DNA of 64,000 nucleotides. Source: Saccharofermentans sp. Lineage in GTDB: Bacteria > Bacillota > Clostridia > Saccharofermentanales > Saccharofermentanaceae. The first letter of the stretch is position 1. Each line of letters opens with the position of its first letter. The translations under genes were made by a program, and so were the position numbers. The stretch is from assembly GCA_024692235.1 (NCBI GenBank), contig JAILMW010000033.1, positions 124,001 to 188,000 of the forward strand, read 5' to 3'. Below are positions 24,306-34,057 of this stretch, in pieces. The notes beneath the pieces are model-generated. The model made no database searches, was not told the DNA's origin, and saw only the letters and a program-made list of their open reading frames with translations.

Positions 24306-25881
24306 TGTGTTGTTGGCGGATGATGAGCCCATGATATTGAAGGGTCTTATGAGGATCATCGATTGGGAAGCAGAGGGTTGCAAGATAGTATCAGCCGTAA
24401 AGAACGGTGAGGATGCATATAATTATATAAAGGATAATATAGTGGATCTGGCGATCGTCGATGTCCAGATGCCGATAATGACAGGTCTTGAGCTTATAAG
24501 CAAGGTAAGGTCGGAGGGGATAACCGATACCGACTTTGTCATCCTGTCGGGATTCCGTGATTTTGAATATGCCCAGGAAGCCATGAAGTATGGTGTATCT
24601 GATTACCTTACAAAGCCCGTTAAGGCTTCTCAGCTGGAATCCGCAGTTCGTAAGGTGGCTTTACAGCATGTATCCAATGTTCAGGAGAATGAGATGCATG
24701 AGAAGCTCAGGAGAGGATACCTTATCCAGTACATCTATTCTCTTATGATCGGTAAGGCATCTACAAAGCAGATCGACTATATAAAAGAGAACATGAAGCT
24801 CGAGGGATCTATCAATTATGTCGTGATCTCACTTAATAACATAGCCAAGCTCGATGAGATGACAGATGAGGAAGTAGGCGACCTTAAGAATAAGATCCGG
24901 GAGAATTGCGAAGAATTCCTGGGAGAGTATAAGGATCATTTCCTCGAAGAGAATGCCGCAGATGACAAGGGATACGATATGAGCTTTATCTTCTGCGAAT
25001 CCATGGCATCCTCCAAGAATATGACGGATATCGAGTTCTTTGAGACATTAAGAAAGAAAGCCATGTCAGATATCCCGGTAGATCTTACGGTCCTCGTGGG
25101 AAAGACCATAAATGACATTACCAAGCTGTCGCATTCCTATAGCTCTACTAATACCATGATCACCTTAAGAGGACTTCATAGCGATAAGAGCGTATTTATA
25201 TACGACAATGATATCCACGTATCTTCTCATAATCTTGCCAAGTCCATGGTACATAAGGATGCTCTGGATAATCTTATCGCAGCTGTCGTAAGAAGGGACG
25301 ATGAATCGATCGATCAGTATGTTGACGAGCTTATCGAGCGTGCCGGCAGTGTAGACTACAAGACTGTTAATCTCAATATGAACTATCTCATGTTCCAGCT
25401 CATTCACAGGGCCGTTGAGATAGATGAGATGGTCGAGCAGGATAATATACTACTATATATAGGAGATGACGTATTCAGTTCGGGAGAGGATATAAGAGTT
25501 CAGCTCAAAAAGTTCTCACATGAGTACTCCGAGTATCTTGAACAGCTCAGACAGAATACGGCATCAGGCGGTCTTATCAAGGAGATCGAGCATGAGATCA
25601 AGGATCACTACGCAGAAAACCTTACTCTTCGTGACCTTGGAGCTAAGTACTTTATAAACAGCTCATACCTTGGACAGATATTCAGGAAGAAGTTCGGTAT
25701 GTCCTTTAAGGATTACCTGAATAATTACAGAGTCACCGTTGCTTCCGAAATGCTCATAAACAGCGACAGGAAGGTATCTGACATCGCTGCAGACGTCGGA
25801 TATCGCGATGTTGACTATTTTGTCAGTAAATTTTACGAAGTGCACGGATGCACCCCTACAAAATACAGGAGGAATTATTGA
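24298..25881 (+). CDS. yesN: YesN-type response regulator with AraC DNA-binding domain
   Basis: A 527-residue regulator. ATG 24298 overlaps the kinase stop; the upstream in-frame codon lies inside the kinase. The receiver domain (about 1-120) has ADDEP, phospho-acceptor Asp in LAIVDVQMPIMTG (about 54), and the Lys in LTKPVK. A long middle region (about 140-410) of unknown fold follows, then an AraC double helix-turn-helix (about 425-527) with LGAKYFINSSYLGQIFRKKFG and ISDIAADVGY-like VSDIAADVGYRDVDYFVSKFY. It most likely activates the binding-protein gene starting 116 bases downstream when the kinase senses the sugar. Confidence 0.92.
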   Translation: MLNVLLADDEPMILKGLMRIIDWEAEGCKIVSAVKNGEDAYNYIKDNIVDLAIVDVQMPIMTGLELISKVRSEGITDTDFVILSGFRDFEYAQEAMKYGVSDYLTKPVKASQLESAVRKVALQHVSNVQENEMHEKLRRGYLIQYIYSLMIGKASTKQIDYIKENMKLEGSINYVVISLNNIAKLDEMTDEEVGDLKNKIRENCEEFLGEYKDHFLEENAADDKGYDMSFIFCESMASSKNMTDIEFFETLRKKAMSDIPVDLTVLVGKTINDITKLSHSYSSTNTMITLRGLHSDKSVFIYDNDIHVSSHNLAKSMVHKDALDNLIAAVVRRDDESIDQYVDELIERAGSVDYKTVNLNMNYLMFQLIHRAVEIDEMVEQDNILLYIGDDVFSSGEDIRVQLKKFSHEYSEYLEQLRQNTASGGLIKEIEHEIKDHYAENLTLRDLGAKYFINSSYLGQIFRKKFGMSFKDYLNNYRVTVASEMLINSDRKVSDIAADVGYRDVDYFVSKFYEVHGCTPTKYRRNY

Positions 25882-25953
25882 TTCTGACAACAGATGAATT
25901 TTGTCGGGGTTGTAGTTAGAGTTAATCGGTAATACAACTTTACGATTTCTTAA

Positions 25954-25979
25954 TATAATAGGTTTAATGACATAACCTA
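25954..25979 (+). promoter_or_regulatory. Promoter -10 and inverted repeat before the sugar-binding protein gene
   Basis: TATAAT at 25954-25959 has only a weak -35 (AATACA, 17-base spacing), as expected for an activator-dependent promoter. It overlaps the left half of TAGGTT-N9-AACCTA (25959-25964, 25974-25979), which may be an operator or a leader hairpin. Confidence 0.4.
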
Positions 25980-25997
25980 GAAAGGAAGGGTTGTATT

Positions 25998-27662
25998 ATG
26001 AAGACAAGAAAGATTGTTTCAGTTGCAATGGCCGGCCTTATGGCTACATCGGCTCTTGCTGCTTGTAAACAAAACGGTGTTGGCGGAACAAAGGAGTTCT
26101 CCTCCTTCTTCTGTACACCTGCAACAGTCGAGATCACAGACGATAATGAGATCAAGGGCATTATCGCTGAGAAGATCGGCGCTAGCTGTAAGGAGACATG
26201 GCTCACAGGTCAGGATGCTGGTGAGGCTATCGGTGTATTGATGGCTTCCGGTGAGTATCCCGATTTCATCAACGGTGGTGACTCCTCTAAGCAGCTTTAC
26301 GAGGCAGGTGCACTTGTAGCTTGGGATGATTATATTGAGAAGTATCCCAACATCAAGGAGTTCTACACAGATTATGAGTGGGATCAGTTCCGTCAGTCAG
26401 ATGGACATATCTACTGGATGAATCCTTTCGATAACATCTACGGTGAAGATATGACAACTGAGCACTCCGGTGAGGCTTTCTGGATCCAGGTTCGTGTTCT
26501 TGAGTGGGCTAACTATCCTGAGATCACAACTCTTGATCAGTACTTCGACCTTCTCGAAGAATATAACGAGGCTAATCCTCAGACACCCGAGGGTGCAGAC
26601 AATATCCCTTACACTATCCTTTGCGAAGACTGGAGATATTTCTGCCTTGAGAACGCTCCTCAGTTCCTCGATGGTTATCCCAACGACGGTTCTGTTATCG
26701 TAGATCCCGAGACAGAGCAGGTTGTTGACTACAACACAACAGATACAGCAAAGGCTTATTTCCTTAAGCTCAACGAAGAGTATCATAAGGGTATCGTAGA
26801 TCCCGAGTCTTTCACACAGACATATGATGAGTACATCTCCAAGCTTTCTACAGGACGTGTCCTCGGCATGGTTGACCAGTGGTGGGATTTCGCTTATACA
26901 GTAAATGATATCTTCAAGTCCAATGATACAGAGCAGTACGGTTACAACTACGTACCTCTTCCTATCACGATCGACGGACGTGACAATCAGTGGTATACAC
27001 CCGGTGGACAGCTTAACGTTTCTTCCGGTATCGCTATCACAACATCTTGTAAGGATGTTGAGGGCGCATTCCAGTTCATCGATGACCTTCTTGGTCAGGA
27101 GATCCTTGATCTTAGAAACTGGGGTGTTAAGGATGTAGACTACAGTGTAGACGATCAGGGTCTCTACTACAGAACAGATGAGCAGATCGCTAACTGTGCT
27201 GATCAAAACTACAAGTCTACTCACCTTTGCACATATTCTTACTTCCCTAACTACTCCGGTACATCCAGAGACGGTAAGAATGCTATGACACCTGCTCAGC
27301 AGCCTTCACTCTTCTTGGCTACGATCCCTGATCCTGTTAAGGCTTGCTTCGAGGCATACGGTGCAGAGACATACGTTGATATGCTTCAGTCCGTTAACAA
27401 TGCTGGTGTTTGGTTCCCTATGTGGTCTTACTCCAACAACATGAACACATCAACTGATGGTGGTACTGCCTTCACAAGAATGGGTGAGTGCAAGCACGAG
27501 TGGCTTCCTATCGTAGTAATGTCTGATGACTTCGAGTCTGACTGGGCTGCATATCAGGCTGCATACGCAGAGACAAAGCCTGAGGATTTCCTCGCTGAGA
27601 TGCAGACAGAGCTTGACAACAGAATTCAGAACTACAATGATTTCATGGCAGCAAATTCCTAA
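25998..27662 (+). CDS. lplA: ABC transporter sugar-binding lipoprotein (LplA/YtcQ type)
   Basis: A 554-residue extracellular solute-binding lipoprotein. The signal peptide MKTRKIVSVAMAGLM ends in the lipobox LAAC (Cys22), so it is anchored on the outer face of the membrane. Length and sequence layout (WLTGQDAGEAIGVLMASGEYPDFI, WDDYIEKYPNIKEFY, MVDQWWDF) are those of the large LplA/YtcQ group that binds oligosaccharides. An AAAGGAAGGG site supports ATG 25998. Codon use is strongly biased (ACA for Thr, GCT, CTT), unlike the kinase upstream, which suggests very high expression. A perfect hairpin follows the gene and probably stops most transcripts before the permeases. Ligand unknown; the arabinoxylan genes nearby suggest pentose oligosaccharides. 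Confidence 0.93.
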   Translation: MKTRKIVSVAMAGLMATSALAACKQNGVGGTKEFSSFFCTPATVEITDDNEIKGIIAEKIGASCKETWLTGQDAGEAIGVLMASGEYPDFINGGDSSKQLYEAGALVAWDDYIEKYPNIKEFYTDYEWDQFRQSDGHIYWMNPFDNIYGEDMTTEHSGEAFWIQVRVLEWANYPEITTLDQYFDLLEEYNEANPQTPEGADNIPYTILCEDWRYFCLENAPQFLDGYPNDGSVIVDPETEQVVDYNTTDTAKAYFLKLNEEYHKGIVDPESFTQTYDEYISKLSTGRVLGMVDQWWDFAYTVNDIFKSNDTEQYGYNYVPLPITIDGRDNQWYTPGGQLNVSSGIAITTSCKDVEGAFQFIDDLLGQEILDLRNWGVKDVDYSVDDQGLYYRTDEQIANCADQNYKSTHLCTYSYFPNYSGTSRDGKNAMTPAQQPSLFLATIPDPVKACFEAYGAETYVDMLQSVNNAGVWFPMWSYSNNMNTSTDGGTAFTRMGECKHEWLPIVVMSDDFESDWAAYQAAYAETKPEDFLAEMQTELDNRIQNYNDFMAANS

Positions 27663-27707
27663 TTGCATAAATATATACTTTGTAATATTATAGTGCAGGG
27701 TTGTGCG

Positions 27708-27741
27708 GGGCGACCATAATACTCTTATGGTCGCCCTTTAT
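27708..27741 (+). terminator. Attenuator hairpin between the binding-protein and permease genes
   Basis: GGGCGACCATAA (27708-27719) and TTATGGTCGCCC (27725-27736) form a perfect 12-bp stem with loop TACTC, followed by TTTATT. It lies inside what is otherwise one operon and would leave the binding protein in excess over the membrane subunits. Confidence 0.85.
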
Positions 27742-27774
27742 TACCCAAATTTCCTTGACAAAGAAGGTAAAGAA

Positions 27775-28743
27775 ATGGCAACTAACTTCACATCCTTTTC
27801 GAACCCTAATTTGGACGGTAACAAGTTATCCAAAGGGGCTCACTTCAGAAAAGAAGCACCTAAGCAGGTCTTCTTGCTTGTATCTGCCGCTCTCCTTCTG
27901 ATCTACGGTATCATTTTCTATTACATACCGTTGTTCGGTTGGATTACCGCGTTCCAGAACTACAAGCCCGCTACCGGTTTCTTGCATTCCGAGTTCATCG
28001 GACTCAAGAAGTTCCAGACATTGTTCGCTGATAAGACATTCTGGCAGGTTTTCAGGAATACCATTTGTATGGGTATCCTTAACCTCGTTTTGCATTTCGC
28101 GACAGCTATCATCTTCGCTCTCTTACTCAACGAGGTTAGAAACATGCTGGCAAAGAAGTTCATCCAGACTATCTCCTATCTCCCTCACTTCCTTTCTTGG
28201 ATCATCGTTACTGCTATTGTTCACGATGCTCTTTCTTCTGAGGGTGCTATCAACGAACTTCTTCTTAATCTTCATATAATTGATAAGGCTATAAGCTTCT
28301 TCTCAATTAAGGCTTATTTCTGGCCTATTGTTGCTTTATCAAATGTATGGAAGGAGACAGGTTGGAACGCTATCATCTATCTTGCTGCTATTACATCTAT
28401 CGATCCTGCTCTTTATGAGGCTGCTGAGATCGACGGTGCAGGCAGATGGCAGAAGATGCGTTATATCACACTTCCTTCTCTTAAGCCTACTATTATGATC
28501 CTTCTCCTCATCAATATCGGTAACGTATTGAATGCAGGTTTCGAGGTTCAGTACATCTTAGGTAATGACGTTATCAGAAGCGTTTCCGATACGATCGATA
28601 TCTACGTTCTTAAGTGGGGTATCTCTCAGTTCGACTTCTCACTCGGTACTGCCGCAGGTATCTTCAAGAGCGTTGTAAGTATCATCATCGTATTCGCCGC
28701 AAACTATGCAGCGAAAGTATCGGGCGAAGAAAGATTATTCTAA
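27775..28743 (+). CDS. lplB: ABC sugar transporter permease (LplB type)
   Basis: A 322-residue membrane permease of the binding-protein-dependent type. ATG 27775 is preferred: the longer frame from 27703 would be translated through the attenuator hairpin and adds unrelated residues. Six membrane segments lie at about 25-48, 85-108, 120-140, 170-192, 225-247 and 285-305. The EAA loop (EAAEIDGAGRWQKMRYITLP) that contacts the ATPase is intact. It forms a heterodimer with the next gene. No ATPase gene is nearby; such transporters often use a shared MsmK-like ATPase encoded elsewhere. Confidence 0.93.
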   Translation: MATNFTSFSNPNLDGNKLSKGAHFRKEAPKQVFLLVSAALLLIYGIIFYYIPLFGWITAFQNYKPATGFLHSEFIGLKKFQTLFADKTFWQVFRNTICMGILNLVLHFATAIIFALLLNEVRNMLAKKFIQTISYLPHFLSWIIVTAIVHDALSSEGAINELLLNLHIIDKAISFFSIKAYFWPIVALSNVWKETGWNAIIYLAAITSIDPALYEAAEIDGAGRWQKMRYITLPSLKPTIMILLLINIGNVLNAGFEVQYILGNDVIRSVSDTIDIYVLKWGISQFDFSLGTAAGIFKSVVSIIIVFAANYAAKVSGEERLF

Positions 28744-28760
28744 TTGGAGGCATATGACTT

Positions 28761-29645
28761 ATGAAAAAGAAATTATCAACTGGTGATATTATCTTTGAAG
28801 TATGCCTTGTCATCTTCATGGTAATCTTCTGCGTAGTAACGCTTTATCCCGTACTTAACCAGCTCGCTGTATCTTTCAACGACGGTTTCGATTCAGTAAC
28901 AACACGTGTACACCTGTGGCCCCATAAGTTCTCTCTTGATAACTACAAGACAGTTCTTGCAAAGCCTAACCTTCGTAGAGGTGCTATCGTAACAGTCGGT
29001 AGAACTGTTGTCGGTACAATTATCTCTTTGTTCTTCAATGCTCTTCTTGCATTCGTAGTAAGCCGTAAGAGATTCCTCTTCAAGAAGGGTGTTAACCTTT
29101 TCTGGGTTATCACAATGTACGTAAACGGTGGTCTTATCCCCGGATATATCCTTATCCAGAAGCTTCACCTTCTTAATACTTTCTGGGTATACGTTATCCC
29201 CGGTGCAGTAAGTGCCTTCAACATGCTCGTTATGCGTAACTTCATGGAAGGTATCCCCGAGTCCCTCGAGGAGTCTGCAGAAATCGACGGTGCAGGTTAC
29301 TTCACTGTATTCGTTAAGATCATCTCTCCTTTGTGTAAGCCTGTTTACGCTACTATCGCACTCTTCGTTGCGGTATATCAGTGGAATTCCTGGTTCGACA
29401 CAATGCTTTACAACAAGATGGCAGAACAGTACACAGTTCTTCAGTACGAGCTCATGAAGATGCTCCAAACTGCTATGAGCCAGTCCGGTTCAGTTGAGAA
29501 CCTTAAGCACTCTGCATCTCACGTTACTCCTCAGGCTCTGAGAGCTGCGGCTACAATCGTTACGATGGCTCCCATTGTTGCTTTGTATCCTTTCCTTCAG
29601 AGATACTTCGTTACCGGTCTTACAATCGGTGGTGTAAAGGAGTAA
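28761..29645 (+). CDS. ytcP: ABC sugar transporter permease (YtcP type)
   Basis: A 294-residue permease, partner of LplB, starting 17 bases after it behind TTGGAGG. It has six membrane segments (the first at about 12-35, the last at about 262-280), the characteristic early sequence LYPVLNQLAVSFNDG, and the EAA loop ESAEIDGAGYFTVFVKIISPL. Together with the binding protein it imports the oligosaccharide. The codon bias is the same as for the two upstream genes. Confidence 0.94.
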   Translation: MKKKLSTGDIIFEVCLVIFMVIFCVVTLYPVLNQLAVSFNDGFDSVTTRVHLWPHKFSLDNYKTVLAKPNLRRGAIVTVGRTVVGTIISLFFNALLAFVVSRKRFLFKKGVNLFWVITMYVNGGLIPGYILIQKLHLLNTFWVYVIPGAVSAFNMLVMRNFMEGIPESLEESAEIDGAGYFTVFVKIISPLCKPVYATIALFVAVYQWNSWFDTMLYNKMAEQYTVLQYELMKMLQTAMSQSGSVENLKHSASHVTPQALRAAATIVTMAPIVALYPFLQRYFVTGLTIGGVKE

Positions 29646-29686
29646 TCACTACTCTATTTACTTAGTAATTATCGGTTGGGAACATA

Positions 29687-30334
29687 ATGGGTTTTTTGAG
29701 ATTTGACAGTCCTTTGATGCGCTTCTTGGCTAAAGTCGCGGATCTTCTGTGGGTCAACATTCTCTGCCTGTTATGTTCCCTTCCTATTTTTACGATAGGC
29801 GCATCTCTTGCTGCGATGCAGACAATCTTCTACAGACTTCTTCATAACGAAGACGTTTATGTAACTCGAGAATTCTTTGCGTCTTTTGCAAGAAGCTTCA
29901 AGCAGGCTACTATAGTGTGGATGATCCTGCTTCCGATAATGGCTTTTCTTGCTTATGACTATGTTGCACTCGGAAATGACGGAGATCCTAAGGCTTTCTT
30001 TCTTAAGACTGTCGCAGGTATACTTTTCCTTATAGTATTTGTCATTTTCTTGTATGTATTTCCTATTATTTCCAGATACGAAAATACCGTCAAAGAGACA
30101 ATCAAGAATGCTTGTGTTATCGCTATAACACATCCTGCAAGATCAGTTATACTTCTTGTTGTATTCGCATTCTGTATCTTTGTCGAACTGATAATATCTT
30201 ATAAGCTATTGCCGTTGTTATTCGCTTTCTGCGTGTCCGTACCATTCTATTTCTGTTCTATGGTATATATGCCGATATTTGACAAGCTTGACGGTGTTAC
30301 ACCTGGAACACCAACGGATACAGCTGAAGATTGA
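29687..30334 (+). CDS. yesL: YesL/DUF624 membrane protein
   Basis: A 215-residue protein with five or six membrane segments and the DUF624 start pattern FLAKVADLLWVNILCLLCSLPIFTIGAS, followed by the charged RLLHNEDVYVTREFFASFARSFKQA segment. YesL proteins occur almost always in LplA/LplB/YtcP-type transporter operons, and their exact role is unknown. It is the last gene of this transcript, ending at a strong terminator. Confidence 0.9.
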   Translation: MGFLRFDSPLMRFLAKVADLLWVNILCLLCSLPIFTIGASLAAMQTIFYRLLHNEDVYVTREFFASFARSFKQATIVWMILLPIMAFLAYDYVALGNDGDPKAFFLKTVAGILFLIVFVIFLYVFPIISRYENTVKETIKNACVIAITHPARSVILLVVFAFCIFVELIISYKLLPLLFAFCVSVPFYFCSMVYMPIFDKLDGVTPGTPTDTAED

Positions 30335-30355
30335 ATTTTTTATCGCATATTAATA

Positions 30356-30381
30356 GCCCATCCGTCGGGATGGGCTTTTTT
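30356..30381 (+). terminator. Terminator after yesL
   Basis: GCCCATCC (30356-30363), loop GTCG, GGATGGGC (30368-30375), then TTTTTT. The same hairpin lies just past the end of the convergent araD gene and may also stop transcription from that side, though the T-run faces the plus direction. Confidence 0.9.
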
Positions 30382-30400
30382 GTGTTCGGTCCTCGATGTC

Positions 30401-31093
30401 TTACTGGCCGTAGTAAGCGTTTGCACCGTGTTTTCTGAAGAAGTGCTTATCCTTAAGATAGTCGGGAGCAGGCTGTACGTCGGGGCGGAGGAGCTCAGTC
30501 CTTATTGCCATCTTAGCAACTTCCTCCATAACTACTGAGTTATGAACTGCATTATGAGGATCGGTACCCCAGGAGAAAGGACCGTGGTTAGTGCACAGAA
30601 CTCCGGGTGTGTAGTCGGGATCGATATTTCTTGTCTTGAATGTCTCGATTATGACAAGTCCGGTGTTCTTCTCATATGCTTCGTCGATCTCTTCTTTCGT
30701 AAGTGATCTGGCGCAGGGGATAGGACCGTAGAAGTAATCAGCATGTGTCGTACCATAGAGGGGGATATCGCGCCCTGCTTGTGCCCAGGACGTAGCCTCA
30801 GGGGAGTGAGTATGTACAACACCACCGATGTTAGGGAAGGCCTTATAGAGCTCAATATGAGTGGGTGTATCTGAAGAGGGCTTCATGCTGCCTTCTACGA
30901 TGTTGCCGTCTAAGTCCAGAACGACCATATCTTCAGGCTTCATTACTTCATAGTCAACGCCTGAGGGCTTGATTACGATAAGTCCCTTCTCTCTGTCGAT
31001 ACCTGAGACATTACCCCAAGTAAAGGTAACAAGCTTCCTTGCGGGAAGCTCCATATTGGCTTCGAACACTTTCTGCTTTAATTCTTCTAACAT
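30401..31093 (-). CDS. araD: L-ribulose-5-phosphate 4-epimerase
   Basis: A 230-residue class II aldolase-fold enzyme that converts L-ribulose 5-phosphate to D-xylulose 5-phosphate, the last step of bacterial L-arabinose catabolism. Visible features are GNVSGID and KPSGVDYE near the N-terminus (phosphate site), the zinc ligands in [10 protein letters not shown] (two His) and NHGPFSWG (His), and the [21 protein letters not shown](F)RKHG end typical of AraD. AAGGAGT precedes the start. It is the last gene of the minus-strand pentose operon, 15 bases after the kinase. No araA (isomerase) is in the window. Confidence 0.96.
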   Translation of the reverse strand: MLEELKQKVFEANMELPARKLVTFTWGNVSGIDREKGLIVIKPSGVDYEVMKPEDMVVLDLDGNIVEGSMKPSSDTPTHIELYKAFPNIGGVVHTHSPEATSWAQAGRDIPLYGTTHADYFYGPIPCARSLTKEEIDEAYEKNTGLVIIETFKTRNIDPDYTPGVLCTNHGPFSWGTDPHNAVHNSVVMEEVAKMAIRTELLRPDVQPAPDYLKDKHFFRKHGANAYYGQ

Positions 31094-31108
31094 TTATTTA
31101 CTCCTTTA

Positions 31109-32659
31109 TCAAAGTGATAATACTTCAGTAGCGAGCTTCTCTACGGGAAGAGCTGCCTTATACTTAGCGATGTAGTCATTAAATCCCTTAACATCTGCTT
31201 CGTCGGGAGCTACGGTAGAGGACTTACTCTCCTTGAAGATAACGTCGTTAAGGAAGCTGCTTAAGGAAACGCTGTTATTAAGAGCGTAGAGAGCAAGAAC
31301 TGCGATACCCCAAGCGCCGCCTTCTCCTGCTGTCTCCATGACAGTGATGGGTGCTTCGAGAGCTGCAGCCATTATGGTCTGACCTGCTACCGGAGTCTTA
31401 AAGTATCCGCCGTGGCCTGTCATCTTGTCTACCTTTACGTTTTCTGCCTTTAAGATATCCATTCCTATCTTAAGGGAAGCAACAGCGGACATAAGAGAAG
31501 TCCTTGCGAAGTTCTCGAAGGTCAGAGCCGAGTCGGGATTTCTTACGATAAGAGGTCTTCCTTCCTCAAGACCCGTTACGGGCTCACCTGAGAAGTAGTT
31601 GAAGCTTATAACACTGTCGCAGTCCTTATCGCCCTTAAGAGCGGAAGTGAAGAGCGTAGTGTAGATCGTATTCATGTCGATATTAGCACCACATGCGTCT
31701 GCGAAGCCCTTGAGCATATTAGCCCAGGCATTGATCTCGGATGTGCAGTTGTTGCAGTGTACCATGGCAACGGGGAAGCCGTCGGGAGTAGTAACTACGT
31801 CGATCTCCTTATATACCTTAGAAAGCGGCTTTTCCATAACCACCATAGCGAATACGGAAGTACCTGCGCTTACGTTACCTGTTCTTACCTCGATGCTGTT
31901 GGTAGCGATCATGCCTGTGCCGGCATCTCCTTCAGGAGGGCACAGGAGGCTGCCCTCGCTGAGGTTACCGGAGATATCAAGAAGGCGTGCACCTTCTGCT
32001 GTTAACTTACCTGCGGCTTCTCCTGCGGACAATACCTTGGGAAGAATGCCGTTAAGATCTATGTCAGTCATGCTCTTGAATGTAGAGAGCATATCCTTGT
32101 CGTAGTCCCCGTCGGTTATGGGGAACATACCGGAAGCATCACCTACGCCGAGTACCTTCTGTCCTGTGAGCTTCCAATGAATGAAGCCTGCAAGGGTAGT
32201 AAGGAAATCGATCTTTCCTACGTGCTCTTCCTTATCGAGGATAGCCTGATAAAGGTGTGCGATACTCCATCTCTGAGGGATGTTGAAGCCGAACTTATCC
32301 GTAAGGATATCGGCAGCCTGCTCTGTTATCGTATTACGCCATGTCCTGAAGGGAACAAGAAGCTTACCTTCTGCGTCGAAAGGCAGATAGCCGTGCATCA
32401 TTGCGGATATTCCTATAGCATCGATCTTAGTAAGAGTCTCGTTAAACTTTGTCTTGTAGTCTGCCGCAAGGGAAGAGTAGCAGTCCTGAAGACCTGCCCA
32501 GATGGCATCCTCAGAGTAGGACCAGATCTTCTTGCCGCAGCTGTCGATAAGCTGGTTTTCCCATGTGTGTGAACCTTCTGCGAGGATCTTACCCTTGTCG
32601 TCGGTAAGGATAGCCTTGATCCTGGTAGAACCGAATTCAATTCCTAATGCTGTGCTCAT
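31109..32659 (-). CDS. FGGY-family carbohydrate kinase, probable ribulokinase role
   Basis: A 516-residue sugar kinase of the FGGY family, ATP-dependent and cytoplasmic. Diagnostic parts are GIEFGSTRIKAIL (phosphate 1), GISAMMHGYLPFDAEG, GDASGMFPI, GNVSAGTSVFAM and the adenosine region GHGGYFKTPVAGQTIMAAAL. It is not a close match in motif pattern to classical AraB and resembles the xylulokinase-like branch found next to araD in many Clostridia. From its place directly before araD it most likely phosphorylates L-ribulose; D-xylulose is the alternative. AAAGGAG precedes the start. Confidence 0.85.
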   Translation of the reverse strand: MSTALGIEFGSTRIKAILTDDKGKILAEGSHTWENQLIDSCGKKIWSYSEDAIWAGLQDCYSSLAADYKTKFNETLTKIDAIGISAMMHGYLPFDAEGKLLVPFRTWRNTITEQAADILTDKFGFNIPQRWSIAHLYQAILDKEEHVGKIDFLTTLAGFIHWKLTGQKVLGVGDASGMFPITDGDYDKDMLSTFKSMTDIDLNGILPKVLSAGEAAGKLTAEGARLLDISGNLSEGSLLCPPEGDAGTGMIATNSIEVRTGNVSAGTSVFAMVVMEKPLSKVYKEIDVVTTPDGFPVAMVHCNNCTSEINAWANMLKGFADACGANIDMNTIYTTLFTSALKGDKDCDSVISFNYFSGEPVTGLEEGRPLIVRNPDSALTFENFARTSLMSAVASLKIGMDILKAENVKVDKMTGHGGYFKTPVAGQTIMAAALEAPITVMETAGEGGAWGIAVLALYALNNSVSLSSFLNDVIFKESKSSTVAPDEADVKGFNDYIAKYKAALPVEKLATEVLSL

Positions 32660-32675
32660 AATATATCTCCTTTGT

Positions 32676-34040
32676 TTATTCAGGCTTAGCGCCTTCGGAT
32701 GTAAAACTCATTATATTGAGGTCATCTTCTTCGGATGCCTTCCATAAGGGCAGGTCAGTATCGTCGTAGTCCTTGCCGTTAGGATCACCTGTCTTAATGA
32801 AGTTAACGAAGTAACTGCTCATCTGGCTTGCCAGGTCGTAGTGACGTCCCTTAAAGGGTCTCCAACACTTGGATAATGTCTCGAACCAGAACCAGAGGTC
32901 GACTGAATGGAAAGTTCCGGGATTATCCCAGCCGGGGATGTCGGGAGTAAAGCAGTAAGAATAGATCTTCCTGTTAAGTCCTTTTGCCTTATTGGCTTCA
33001 AGTGCTGCCTTAACTGACTTCTTTACTGTTTTTTCTACGATATTTATGCCGTCGAAAGTGAACTCGTCTCCTGTATATCCCGTGATGATCGGAACATCAG
33101 GGCAGGATCCTTCGATAAGAAGGTCCTGGGGATTGCCGTTATAGTCATGACCGTCAACGATAGGGAACATCTTAAGAGCCATGCTGGGACCGCCTGAATA
33201 TTCTCCATAGAGGTCACGGAGCTTAAATGCATCCATGGCTCTTGCTTCTTCCAAAGTCTTAACTCCGATGTAGTCGAAGAATGCTACGCCTCTTTTTTCT
33301 GCTTCGGCAAGGTCTATGGGATTGAAGATATCTCCGTCGGGATTATCCATCTCGATCATGCCGCTTAATACTACTGCGCCTTTAACGATATGACGGTTAG
33401 CAGGGCATGTCAGCTGCTGCATCGTGCTGGCTCCTCCTGCGGACTGACCTGCTATGGTGATCTTCTCGGGATCACCGCCGAATGCTGCGATATTCTCATA
33501 CACCCAGTGAAGACCTGCCTGCTGATCCTGAAGACCGAAGTTGCAGGGCGCGTCGGGGCTCTCTGCTGTGATCTCGGGATGAGCAAGATTAGCCATAAGA
33601 GCAAGTCTGTAATTTACTGTTACAACGACGATGCCCTTTCTGGCAAGTGCCTCGCCGTCGAATTCCATCTCGGCCGTGTAGCCCCACTGGAAAGCGCCGC
33701 CGAAGAACCATACGAGCACGGGAAGCTTCTCGTCGGTCTGATTGGCAGGAGTCCATACGTTAAGGTACAGGCAATCTTCGTCCATCTTGATATCGGGATC
33801 TACATGCCACTCACGGCAGTAGATATCCGTACCTACGCCGGGCTGATCTTGAACGGAGATAGGTCCGTACTCAAAGCACGTCCTGACGCCTTCCCAATCG
33901 GGACAGGGCTGAGGCGCTCTCCATCTGTTCTTTCCTACCGGGGGTGCAGCAAAGGGGATGCCCTTAAATACGCTGATCCTGGTGTTGGTGCCGGGAAGAC
34001 CTCGAAGCTTACCGTTCTTGACTGTTACTTCTCTTAACAT
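32676..34040 (-). CDS. Type-B carboxylesterase
   Basis: A 454-residue alpha/beta-hydrolase of the carboxylesterase type-B family, without a signal peptide. It has the family signatures MDEDCLYLNVWTPAN and GQSAGGAS; the Ser in the latter (about 192) is the nucleophile, and the His is likely that of TFHSVDLWFWFE near 393. The usual HGGGF oxyanion loop reads FFGGAF. Placed between GH43 and the kinase, it may remove ester groups (acetyl or hydroxycinnamoyl) from imported arabinoxylan fragments; this role is inferred from context only. Confidence 0.88.
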   Translation of the reverse strand: MLREVTVKNGKLRGLPGTNTRISVFKGIPFAAPPVGKNRWRAPQPCPDWEGVRTCFEYGPISVQDQPGVGTDIYCREWHVDPDIKMDEDCLYLNVWTPANQTDEKLPVLVWFFGGAFQWGYTAEMEFDGEALARKGIVVVTVNYRLALMANLAHPEITAESPDAPCNFGLQDQQAGLHWVYENIAAFGGDPEKITIAGQSAGGASTMQQLTCPANRHIVKGAVVLSGMIEMDNPDGDIFNPIDLAEAEKRGVAFFDYIGVKTLEEARAMDAFKLRDLYGEYSGGPSMALKMFPIVDGHDYNGNPQDLLIEGSCPDVPIITGYTGDEFTFDGINIVEKTVKKSVKAALEANKAKGLNRKIYSYCFTPDIPGWDNPGTFHSVDLWFWFETLSKCWRPFKGRHYDLASQMSSYFVNFIKTGDPNGKDYDDTDLPLWKASEEDDLNIMSFTSEGAKPE

Positions 34041-34057
34041 TTCCTTTTATCTCCTGA

